From: Phocoena phocoena
Taxonomy: Eukaryota; Chordata; Mammalia; Artiodactyla; Phocoenidae
Direction: 5' to 3'
DNA: 64,000 nucleotides
Assembly (NCBI RefSeq): GCF_963924675.1
Contig: NC_089235.1
Span: 58,516,520 to 58,580,519, forward strand
Shown here: positions 22,572 to 31,847 of the stretch, piece after piece
Position numbering within the stretch: position 1 is the first letter of the stretch
Layout of the letters: each line of letters starts with the position of its first letter
Translations under genes and position numbers: made by a program
The notes under the pieces: model-generated
What the model was told of the DNA's origin: nothing
Databases searched by the model: none
Seen by the model: only the letters and a program-made list of their open reading frames with translations

Positions 22572-22773
22572 GGTTCCCCTGGTGGCACAGTGGTTGAGAG
22601 TCTGCCTGTCGATGCAGAGGACACAGGTTCCTGCCCCTGTCCGGGAAGATCCCACATGCCGCAGAGTGGCTGGGCCTGTGAGCCATGGCCGCTGAGCCTG
22701 CGCATCCTGAGCCTGTGTTCCGCAATGGGAGAGGCCACAACAGTGAGAGGCCTGCGTACCGCAAAAAAAAAAA
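22572..22773 (+). mobile_element. CHR-type SINE with imperfect target duplication
   Basis: AAAGAGCCAAAAGAG (22557-22571) and AAAGAGCCAAGAG (22774-22786) bracket a SINE with several CpG-to-TpG changes. An inverted copy lies 400 bp downstream at 23182-23386. Confidence 0.95.
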
Positions 22774-22786
22774 AAAGAGCCAAGAG

Positions 22787-23170
22787 AAGTCAATGCAGAA
22801 AGTTTGCCTGGGACCATTATGTTATGAGACGGTATGCATTCAAGAATATATATATACACACACTATGGAAAGTTTTCTACTAAAAAATGATTACTCTTGG
22901 TTCTTAAACTTACAAAGATGAGGTGATCTTAAACCCTGGCTGAAGTTTTTTCAGATGTGTGAATCTATACAGTTTCAATGAAAAGTTGCTCTTAGTGGAA
23001 AGTTTAAACTGCTATGATGTGAGGCAGAAACTAGAATAGGAAGAATGGTTTGCCCAGAATTTCTATTCAGATCTTGTGGTTTTCAGAATAGAAGTTTGTT
23101 CAGTCTTGGTGAAAAGGAACTTCTATTTCAAAGAAGAAAATTTATAAAAATTTCAGAACACTTCTTCATC
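22787..23170. other. Unassigned sequence between two inverted SINEs
   Basis: AT-rich with a short TA/CA run at 22846-22863. No gene is seen. Confidence 0.4.
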
Positions 23171-23181
23171 AAATAATTCTT

Positions 23182-23386
23182 TTTTTTTTTTTTTGCAGTC
23201 CGCGGGCTTCTCACTGTTGTGGCCTCTCCCACTGCGGAGCACAGGCTCCGGACGCGCAGGCTCAGCGGCCATGGCTCATGGGTCCAGCCGCTCTGCGGCA
23301 TGTGGGATCTTCCCGGACCGGGGCACGAACCCGTGTCCCCTGCATTGGCAGGTGGACTCTCAACCACTGGGCCACCAGGGAAGCCC
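23182..23386 (-). mobile_element. CHR-type SINE
   Basis: AAATAATTCTT (23171-23181) and AAATAGTTCTT (23387-23397) form an 11-bp target duplication with one mismatch. The body is complete from the T-run to the tRNA-like head. Confidence 0.95.
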
Positions 23387-23824
23387 AAATAGTTCTTAAT
23401 AAAATGTTAATTGATAAGTTGAAACTAGTTTTCTTTCAGATTCACAGAGATTTTAAAAGTGTTAAGGAGATAATTATATTGGCAGATTAAGTTGGATATT
23501 TCTCAAATATAAAATGTTTAAAAAAGCACTTCCATATTTTATATAAACCAATGTATAACTTGGATTATCTTTTCCTGGTAGAACATATTGATAAGCATAG
23601 AAGGAATTTTTAGTATAAAAATGGAAACAAATGTTTTCATTAACAGTGAAATTAAATTTATTAAATAAGATTCAGAAATATATGGGAAACTAGAAAAAAG
23701 CCTTCTTATCACATAAATACAACTGCTGTTGACACTCTGATGTGGATCCTTTTCTTTATTTCTCTATGAATTCATTCTCTTAAATATGTTTTAGTTGTAA
23801 TTATACCCCTTGCACAATTTAATC

Positions 23825-24010
23825 ATGATAATGATAATAATAATGATGGTATCCATAAGTTATTAGCATCCATAACATCCCAGATACATTATCTACTTCA
23901 CATTTGACCCCTAAATTAACCACATAAAGTAGGAAGATGAAGGAACCGAAATTCAAACTTGCCAAAGATGACACGGCCAGTCAATGGTGTAACTGAACTT
24001 GAACGGACTT
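23825..24010 (+). mobile_element. MIR relic
   Basis: 'tattagcatccataacatcc', 'ttatctacttcacatttgac', 'agatgaaggaaccgaaattc' and 'acggccagtcaatggtgtaac' follow the MIR order. Confidence 0.65.
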
Positions 24011-25300
24011 TTTTCTTTCTATGCTCATTCCACATCATTACATCTGTCTGTGGAACTTGAGTTTCAATATGAGAAATAAATGACATTGTATCTACAAGAA
24101 TATCCCTCTTTTAATAAGTACAAATTTCCCAAAGATAAGTTTCAACACAAAATTGCGGTGCTGTGATAGAACCGTGGTGGACAGTTCACCTTTGTGACAG
24201 CTTCAACTAAAAATCCAAGTTAACTTTTTCTTTTCTGTTTTTTTTGGCTAACAAAAAGGATTTGGGTTCATGCTAGAGTATGCCCATTTGTGAAAACAGA
24301 CTTTTTTTTTTTTTTGCTCTGGGAACTCTGCATTTATTGCTAATCCTTTATCTTACATACTGTTATGATTTTCATTTTGATGGAGTTGTAAGATCCCATC
24401 AGGGTATTCCCTTGTGCTGTGTTCTTGAACGTTAATTATATAAAAGTAGAACAATTTTCCTGTACAAAGGAAAAGGATGGGAAAAGAGAGGCTATCTGAC
24501 AGTCTCAATTATTCAGTTTCTCGATGATACACAGGGCACTATTTGAACCTGTAGCAATTTGCTGGCACTGAGAGTATCAAAAGCATGTTCCAATGGATGA
24601 GAGGAAGGATAACAATTCCTCCTATTAGACTGGCAATTGACCATCTGCTTCAGAAGGTGGTGTTTAAACTGCAGGTAATCATGGGGAAATAGCTTGAGGA
24701 TGTGTGTCAGACTTTATTTTTTCTTGGGTGGGGGCAGGGTGGGATGGGAGCGGTTAAAAGTGCAGACAGACAGCTGCCCTCCCATTCTGTTAGAATCATG
24801 GGCACTTCAGTACGTTTTAAAGCACCTTCTCCCAAAACCAACCAGAAAAATAAAGGTACTGTGTTCAATACTCAGTTAAATAAAATCAAACTTAAGATCT
24901 GTTCCCTAATATTTCCTTAGCAAGATAATTTCTAGCATCAGATGAAATTTACAGTGTGTTACTGGTGTTCTTCCATTCCTCTTAAAGCCGCCATCTGAGG
25001 GCTAAGATGGTTAAGACCAAAGGAATTATTTTGAAATTTTTATTTATGTATTATTTCAGGTTTTTTGGAAGTTATTCGGAGCTTTAATTGGATATAGTAA
25101 AATTCTGTGCACTTTTGTGAGGGAAGTATGCTTTTGTCAATTAGATTTCTATCTTCCTATGTAGCCCAGCATAAGGGAACATAATACTGTTAGATAACAG
25201 ACTTCCAGGTGGCTGCAGCTGAAGGAGTAGGTTTGATTTTTTAAAATAGTAAGTGATCATGGAGTCATTTTCTTTGTGTTTAAATGTTTCTTTTTTTATT
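24011..25300. other. Unassigned sequence
   Basis: T-runs at 24240 and 24303-24315. No gene or clear repeat. Confidence 0.4.
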
Positions 25301-25302
25301 AT

Positions 25303-25352
25303 TAACACAAAGTTGTAAATCAACTCTACTTCAATAAAATAAATTTAAAGAA
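25303..25352 (+). mobile_element. Very short L1 3' tail
   Basis: Only the last ~50 bases of an L1 remain: 'taacacaaagttgtaaatc', then 'caactctacttcaataaaat' with AATAAA at 25333-25338. It is an extremely 5'-truncated insertion. Confidence 0.75.
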
Positions 25353-25694
25353 TTTTTTTTTGTTTTTAGTAATGGGAATTTTTTTTGACCCAACCTGAAA
25401 GGTTTTTTTAATTGACAAATAAATAGTTGGACAAAGAAAGAAAAAGAGTATTCCCAGATTCCCAGCTCGAGCAAAATTTACACAGGAGTATTACACAGGC
25501 CTGTGCAGTAATTACAGCATCAGGAACATCTAGTGCCTGGAATTATAGCAGTTCCTCCTTGAGCTTGGGTAGTGCAAAACTCAGAAGCACAGGGAATTTC
25601 AGAGGCATTGAATTATTCTATTATTTACCCCCAATACCCTCAGCAAGTGTCACTACCAACACAAAAGTCATGGTGTCTGTTTTATAAAGTATTA

Positions 25695-26300
25695 ATTTAT
25701 AGTCATTTATTCATTCAATTAGCAAATATTTGGGGCAACCTGCTCTGTGCCAGACACTGTTCTAGGTTCTTGGGAATGCAACAGTGAATGAAAACAAACA
25801 AAAACCAATACAAAAGAAGAAAAAGAATTCCCTGCTTTTGTGGTGTTTACATAGTAGTGAGGCAAACAAGCACTAAAGAGATAACTAATACATGTAGAGT
25901 ATAGCAGATAGTGATAAATGCTAAGAAGAAAAAAATAAATCAAAGAAGGGGATAGAAAATGCTGAGAAAGGGGGTGCTAAAATGTTAGGTAAAGTGACAT
26001 TAAAGATCCCAAAGAGGAAAAGAATGAGTAGCGTAGCTAAGGGAAAAATGGCTCTAAACACATACTGTACAAATACAGTGGCTCCTAGGCTCATGTGGAT
26101 AGCATAATGGACACCACAGACATAGGACAGGTCCATCATTGTAGGAGATTCTAGTGGACAGTGCTGCTCCCAACAAAAGGAAAAGCCAATACAAAGGCTC
26201 TGAATTGGAGAGCAACGAGGAGGTCAGAGTGGTTGTAGCTGAGTAAAAGTCGGGGACGGAAATAGGAAACTTGGTCAGAGTGCTAATGAAGGACCAGCAC
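25695..26300 (-). mobile_element. L2 LINE 3' region
   Basis: 'ttattcattcaattagcaaat', 'ctctgtgccagacactgttc', 'gggaatgcaacagtgaatga', 'agatagtgataaatgctaag' are the reverse complement of the L2 3' UTR, running from its 3' end at the left. The right half is strongly decayed. Confidence 0.7.
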
Positions 26301-27050
26301 ACACAGAGCCTCTCCCAGGTAAAATTATATATATGTGGAACAAATATTCACTTTTATATTGAGATTAAATTAAACATATTTTGCTGTTTCATTGTTCAGA
26401 CACAAATAGCTTCAGGTGAGAATTCTTTTTCCCTTTTTCTGTTTTTTGTTTTCCCTTCATTACCTTGGAAGGTAAGATGAGATTAGACTTCAAGGAGGAA
26501 ATTGCAGGAAAGGCATTTAAGAGAAAGAAGAGGTGAAGATGAATCAGGCTGAAATGAATAGTTACATTTTTGCTTACAATCTGGCATAACTGCTCCCATG
26601 ATGTAACTATGAGGAAAAAATGCTTTTAAGTATAATTTTCACATAAATCAAGTAGCGAACGAAAAGAAAAAAAACAAACTTAATATTGCCTTTAGGATTA
26701 TCTACAGATAGGTGAAGGGCCACATATGAACAGACTATTGGAAAGTAAATAGATATTATGGATAGGCAGAGAAGATGAAAATTAAGGATGGCTGAAATTT
26801 CCCTTTCAATACAATTTCTCTAAAGGTTTACTATTAATGATTTTTTTCTTTCGTTTTAAACAGACCTTAAATATACCCCAGGGAGAATAAACTCATGTAG
26901 TCACAGTCATTTCAATGTGAATTAATTGATCAGATCAGTTTTCTTCCTGGCAGAAAATCCTGGGAAGGCTTTAAGTATTTGATGTCAGAAGTTTGAAAAG
27001 AAAAGGATGGAAACAAAGACAATAAATCTTACTATTTTTTAGGAGCCAAT
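26301..27050. other. Unassigned sequence
   Basis: No gene is supported. TTTTCTTTCGTTTTAAACAG at 26846-26865 is a good-looking splice acceptor with about 20 open codons after it, but nothing else supports an exon. Confidence 0.35.
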
Positions 27051-27290
27051 TCAGAGAATAGTAAGAATCTGCATAGATAAAATTTCTGGAAATCCAGGTT
27101 GTTTCATGGCAGGTTCTGAAACATGGATGAGTTGACTGCACCGTTCCATCAATTCCTTGTATCTTTCCTTGGACTTGATCCATTGGGAGGTAGCTAAGAG
27201 CCTGGCAATCTTTCTGGGAGCCAATGGTATTGCTTCCTGAGCTTCTGGGAAAATGCTTTCTATTTTATTCACCCCTCCACATTTGGCCAA
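27051..27290 (-). other. Unassigned protein-like open frame (possible pseudogene fragment)
   Basis: This is a 79-codon minus-strand frame of balanced, non-repetitive composition, with segments such as EAQEAIPLAPRKIARL and KERYKELMERCSQLIHV that could form amphipathic helices. I recognise no family. It is not part of any repeat I can name, and I see no clear acceptor or promoter. It could be a relic of an ancient transposon or processed gene, or chance. Confidence 0.2.
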
Positions 27291-27885
27291 ATAAGTTTAT
27301 AATGGGAATAAGGATGGCAGAGAAATTTGGGAGAGGCAAGGAAATGTAGGGTATGAGGACAAGGAAACCTGGAGAATCCATCCTTCTATTTTTTGGTCCC
27401 ATAACACCCCTAATATTACCCTTTGGATTCAGCCATCACTAATTTTTATCCTCCCTGTCTGTAATATCCATTCCCTTTCCAATAGTTTGTTCCCATTAAG
27501 AAGTCTTTAGGAGCTGGCTCCTGGAAAACTATTGAGGGCTTTACTGTATTTCTGAGTGATGGAAAGCATTCCTTTAATATATATAAGTAATACAAGAACG
27601 TGTCTTGGGAGGGACTTTGTATAGGAAGCTGTGCAAATAGTGAAAAAATGAGTATTTCCCCAGAGGTGAAATGGTAGTCATATTGCAGTGGTAGCAAAAG
27701 GGTATTTGACATACCAAAAAGAGCTCTCACCAAGCAGGCATGGGTGTACATATCCGCTATAAAATACCGTATCTTGTGTCTTAGACTAAATTATTTGTCA
27801 TGAAGATAGCTTGTCCCATTGATTTTGATTTTTCAAAGACAATTTTAAGTGCCTGGAATAGAAAAAAGAAAACAAAAAAACCAGA
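27291..27885. other. Unassigned sequence
   Basis: No gene or named repeat is recognised. Confidence 0.4.
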
Positions 27886-27892
27886 ATGTTCC

Positions 27893-27930
27893 TGGAATGC
27901 TGGAATGTTTCTGGAATGCTGGAATGTTTT
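27893..27930. repeat. Tandem 19-bp unit carrying four GGAATG hexamers
   Basis: TGGAATGCTGGAATGTTTC is repeated twice. GGAATG begins at 27894, 27902, 27913 and 27921, and again at 28024. GGAATG/CATTCC is the core recognised by TEAD factors. The tandem array may only be a small minisatellite. Confidence 0.8.
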
Positions 27931-28074
27931 AAGTATTCTGTATACGACCCAAGAGTAATATATGCCGTAAGTATTTCTCTATAAAGATACTCCACTAAAA
28001 CTTCATTAAGCAATAGTGAAAATGGAATGAAGCATTCTATTCCAAGTGATTCAAGTTCCATATAACACTAGCTA

Positions 28075-28237
28075 AAATTTGGGGAAACTTACTCTGATTA
28101 GCACTTTATATGCATCACCTCATTTAACAAGTGCCTCAACTCTATGAAGTATGTGTGATTATACCCATTTTTTTGCTAAGGAAACTGAGCTACGGGATCA
28201 CACAAGTAAGAAGCCAAGTCAACATTGCGATCCTAAT
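28075..28237 (+). mobile_element. MIR relic interrupted by Tigger-like element
   Basis: 'gcactttatatgcatcacct', 'catttaacaagtgcctcaac', 'gctaaggaaactgagctacg' and 'cacacaagtaagaagccaag' follow MIR order. It stops exactly at the TA target of the DNA transposon. A MIR-like 3' end seems to resume after it (28772-28810). Confidence 0.8.
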
Positions 28238-28238
28238 A

Positions 28239-28769
28239 CAGTAAGTCCCCTACATACGAACGAGTTCCATTCTGAGAGCCCTTTCATAAGTCCAATTTGT
28301 TCCTAAGTCCAACAAAGTTAGCCTAGGTACCGAACTAACACAATCGGCTCTATAGTACTGTACTGTAATAGGTTTATAATACTTTTCACAAGAATAATAC
28401 ATAAAAAACAAACACAAAAAATAAAGAAAAAAATTTTAATCTTACACTACAGTACCTTGAAAAGCACAGTAGTGCAGTACAACAGCTGGCATACAGGGGC
28501 TGGCACCGAGCGAACAGGCAGGAAGAGTTACTGACTGCAGGAGGGAGAGGAGGTGGGAGATGGTAGAGCTGAAGGATCCTCAGCAATAGGAGGCGGAGGG
28601 CAAGCTGCAATCTCACTCACGCCTGACGCTGATGGCATTGGTTCTGGTTCCTTGCTGGATTCAATTCTATCTACCCTCTTGAAAAAATGATCCAGTGATG
28701 TCTGGGTAGTAGCATGTTCGCATCTTTGCAAGTTCACAACTTGAAGATTCGTCTGTAGGGGACTTACTG
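28239..28769 (-). mobile_element. Tigger/pogo-like DNA transposon with intact TIRs and transposase C-terminal remnant
   Basis: The left end CAGTAAGTCCCCTACATACGAA and the right end, read in reverse as CAGTAAGTCCCCTACAGACGAA, form a ~22-bp terminal inverted repeat with one mismatch. Both sides carry a TA (28237-28238 and 28770-28771), the target duplication of the Tc1/mariner superfamily. At 531 bp it is an internally deleted copy. The minus strand keeps a 69-codon open frame (28528-28737), rich in S, P and E, that resembles a Tigger transposase tail with a TSLDHFFKRVDRIESS-type segment. The catalytic DDE domain is absent, so it is immobile. The subfamily is not assigned. Confidence 0.85.
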
Positions 28770-28847
28770 TAACAGAATTCGGTTCCCTTGTAGTTTGGAC
28801 TCTGGGAGAGGGTCAATAAAGGGCAATCAAAAACCACTATCGCAAAT

Positions 28848-29211
28848 ATCATATGATATCGCTTATATGTGGACTCTAAAAAAAAGGATATAAATTAACT
28901 TATTTAAAAAACAGAAATAGAGTTACAGATGTAAAAAACAAACTTATGGTTACCAGGGAGAAAGTGGGGGGAGGGATAAATTGGGAGATTGGGGTAGACA
29001 TATACACACTACTATATATAAAATAGATAACTAATAAGGACCTACTGTAGAGCACAGGGAACTCTTCTCAATACTCTGTAATGACCTATATGGGAAAAGA
29101 ATCTAAAAAAGAGTGGATATGTGTATATGTATAACTGATTCACTTTGCTGTACACCTGAAACTAACACAACATTGTAAATCAACTATACTCCAATAAAAA
29201 GTTAAAAAAAC
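28848..29211 (+). mobile_element. 5'-truncated L1 with 17-bp target duplication
   Basis: It starts 'catatgatatcgcttatatg' at the ORF2 end, continues through a G-rich 3' UTR, and ends with AATAAA at 29193-29198. AAACCACTATCGCAAAT (28831-28847) and AAACCACTATTGCAAAT (29212-29228) flank it. The single difference is a CpG-to-TpG change. A G-quadruplex-type motif lies at 28966-28994. Confidence 0.95.
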
Positions 29212-29228
29212 AAACCACTATTGCAAAT

Positions 29229-29699
29229 CTACTCTGATACCATCCTGGACCTCCAGTGGCTCAACCAGCTCTGCAATAGACACAACTGGGTAAAAACTTG
29301 ACAATTCGAGTTCACTCACTCTCCAAGGCTCTCACTGATACCTTCTACTCCCCACAAAGGCTGTCATCGTCTCTAGTCCCCCCCTGTTGTTCTTGTCATA
29401 AATGTCCTCCCCTGGAACTCCTGACTGTAGACCACCCTCCCTTGCTTCTTGCCTCTGGAACACAAGTTTCATTTACCAGCTTCTATTATAGCCTCCCAAT
29501 GTTGGCAGAGGACTCTTTTTCCTTTGCCCTCAACTGGAACCTAGTTTTCCCTGAAAATATTGTCTCTGTGGCTTGTACAGTTGAGGCTCCTCTTTCTGCC
29601 AGACCTCAGGGCCAGCTGTGTGGTTAGCACTGTCCTGAGTCCCTATCACTAACGGAGAACTTGTTCACTTCCCTGCATATTTATGTCTGCAGCTCCATC
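29229..29699. other. Unassigned sequence
   Basis: A pyrimidine-rich stretch with a 109-codon plus-strand frame (29298-29627), Pro/Ser/Leu-rich, with no recognisable domain. No gene is supported. Confidence 0.35.
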
Positions 29700-30610
29700 G
29701 CACCCCCAAACCTCCTCATGGCTGTCACCCAACACACTTCCAGTGACTCCCCTTTAAAATCGGGATTCTGAGACCAACATACTTAAAGTTTCTTTTTAAA
29801 ATAAATTTACTGATGTAAAAAGAAGGATAAATGGAAAGAATATATTTCAGGAGATGCAGATCTATGACAAAAACCATGAACTCTGGGACACCCAGACTTA
29901 GAATAAAAAAAAAAAATCCAGGGCTTCCCTGGTGGCGCAGTGGTTGAGAGTCCGCCTGCCGATGAAGGGGACACGGGTTCGTGCCCCGGTCTGGGAGGAT
30001 CCCACATGCCGCGGAGTGGCTGGGCCCGTGAGCCATAGCTGCTGCGCCTGCGCGTCCGGAGCCTGTGCTCCGCGACGGGAGAGGCCACAACAGTGAGAGG
30101 CCCGCGTACCGCAAAAGAAAAAAAAAAAAAAAATCCAAGCTCTTTAATAAGCATTCAAGAGCCTACATCACCTGGTTCATGCCTGCTCACCTCTTAAACA
30201 TCAACCTTCATCACTCCATTCCTGACCTTTAACAACTTAGCTGTGCAGAACTCTCCAGGTTCTTTCTTACACCTCTTTGACCCGTGCTCGCACTCCCTCT
30301 TCTTTGCCTTCCCAATCTCAGACCAATTTATTTGGCTAACTCCTAGCCTTAAGACTCAGTCAGTGATTATTTTTCATAAGACCCTTGACCCCATCAGGTT
30401 AGCGGTGGTGGTGGGGATAGGAATTTAACTCTGTAGCCACCTCTGTCATGCTCTCCCTTCATGGTTTCACAGTCATCTACTATATGTCTGTCTCCCCACT
30501 AGACTGTTTAAGGGGATGAACTATGGTGTAATTTTCCCTTTCCCCCCAGCACGTCGTGGAGTGCAGAGCACAGAGCAAACACTGGATGAATGCTTGTGCA
30601 ATGAATGGAT
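29700..30610 (+). mobile_element. L2 LINE split by a CHR SINE
   Basis: L2 features lie on both sides of the SINE: 'cacttccagtgactccccttt' before, and 'aagagcctacatcacctggt', 'ttcttacacctctttgaccc', 'ctccccactagactgtttaa' and 'tggatgaatgcttgtgcaat' after. This places the SINE insertion inside an existing L2. Confidence 0.75.
29921..30130 (+). mobile_element. CHR-type SINE inside L2
   Basis: A near-consensus copy with an A-tail. An A-rich tract plus AATCCA precedes it and recurs after the tail (30130-30137), consistent with an A-rich target duplication. Confidence 0.95.
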
Positions 30611-31613
30611 ACCACCGATGTCTTCAGGGGAAAAGACTCACTTAGAAATAGCTTTCCTTTTATTATTCCTTTTAAGTTCCTTCATCATTAGGACAAGGTC
30701 CTAAATGTGACTTCCAAGTTGTAATTTTGCATTTCAGAGACTAAACTGATGCTGTGATTTATTTTTTCCAGAAGCATGACTGCCTTTTACATTTAGGGCT
30801 GAGCTGAGGAAGCACACACATGAAAGTTTTGTTTGCACACTCAGGACATTTAAAAGTGCCACATTCAAAAAATCACATGCTTTGAAAATCTCTAGCTCTT
30901 TCATTTTAAAGGACATTCATGGTAGGTTCCCCCCTGAGTAAAATAAATGCAAAATCAGTATGTATCGGAGGGTACATTTAAACATTTTAATTGAACTGCT
31001 AACCTAATCAACTCCATCATCTGATATATGCCCTCTCCGTTCTCATTTCCTGAAGCCAAGAGCAAGAAGTATGTCTTGTTCCAAGATGTGCATTACGTGA
31101 GGCTGGCTTAATTAGCACATACAGGTTTTTGTCTTCCGATATACTTCCTTCATTATCTTGACTCCACTTTGCCTTTATTCTCCCCATAATTTCCAGAATC
31201 TTTGTTAGGCTCCTACTGAGAACTCCAAACGTAAAGGGGGGTATGTTTGGCCTCAAATAAGAAAAGTTCTGTGATCTCAGAGGCATTTGCCATATGGGCT
31301 CTTACCGAGGCAGACACTGGAATGCTGTCTTAGAAGGCTCCGGAATGTTCCCAGAGACACAGGCATGCAAATTAAAAGCTCGGCCAGGGCGGGGCTGATG
31401 TACTGTATGCATTTGCCAGAGGCTTTCCCAGAATACTTTGTGGCATGAATTGTAAACTTTCTCTCAACAGCAAGAACAAGGAGGACACTATAAGCCTCAT
31501 TGTTATAGAGACAAGAGTTAGGGGAGGTAAAAGGATATGCTTTTAACTTATGTTAATTTATGTATAGTGTGCCTCCTTTCATTTCTTCTATTGTAAAATT
31601 TGGATAGCAAAAG
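30611..31613. other. Unassigned sequence with possible regulatory content
   Basis: No gene is seen. The 31330-31480 part holds several clean transcription-factor motifs, described separately. Confidence 0.4.
31345..31480. promoter_or_regulatory. Candidate cis-regulatory cluster
   Basis: Within ~130 bp there are GGAATG (TEAD-type, twice nearby), a perfect octamer ATGCAAAT at 31365-31372 (POU-type) and a GC box GGGCGGGGC at 31387-31395, and CATTGTTAT (SOX-type) follows just beyond. It lies in repeat-free sequence. Motif presence alone does not prove function. Confidence 0.3.
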
Positions 31614-31624
31614 TAAGTGAAGAG

Positions 31625-31836
31625 GGCTTCCCTGGTGGCGCAGTGGTGGAGGGTCTGCCTGCCGATGCAGGGGACGCGGGTTCGTGCCCCGGTCCGGGAA
31701 GATCCCACATGCTGCGGAGCGGCTGGGCCCGTGAGCCACGGCCGCTGAGCCTGCGCGTCCAGAGCCTGTGCTCCGCAACGGGAGAGGCCACAACAGTGAG
31801 AGGCCCACGTACCGTAAAGATAAATAAATAAATAAA
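31625..31836 (+). mobile_element. CHR-type SINE with (TAAA)n tail
   Basis: TAAGTGAAGAG at 31614-31624 and 31837-31847 flanks the insertion. The tail is a (TAAA) microsatellite instead of pure A. Confidence 0.96.
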
Positions 31837-31847
31837 TAAGTGAAGAG

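Noticed and set aside
26846..26925. Acceptor-like TTTTAAACAG with ~20 open codons
   Set aside because: No donor, partner exon or CpG retention. Similar sites occur by chance about every few kb.
29725..30154. 115-137-codon minus-strand ORFs
   Set aside because: They run antisense through a CHR SINE and an L2, with no independent coding evidence.
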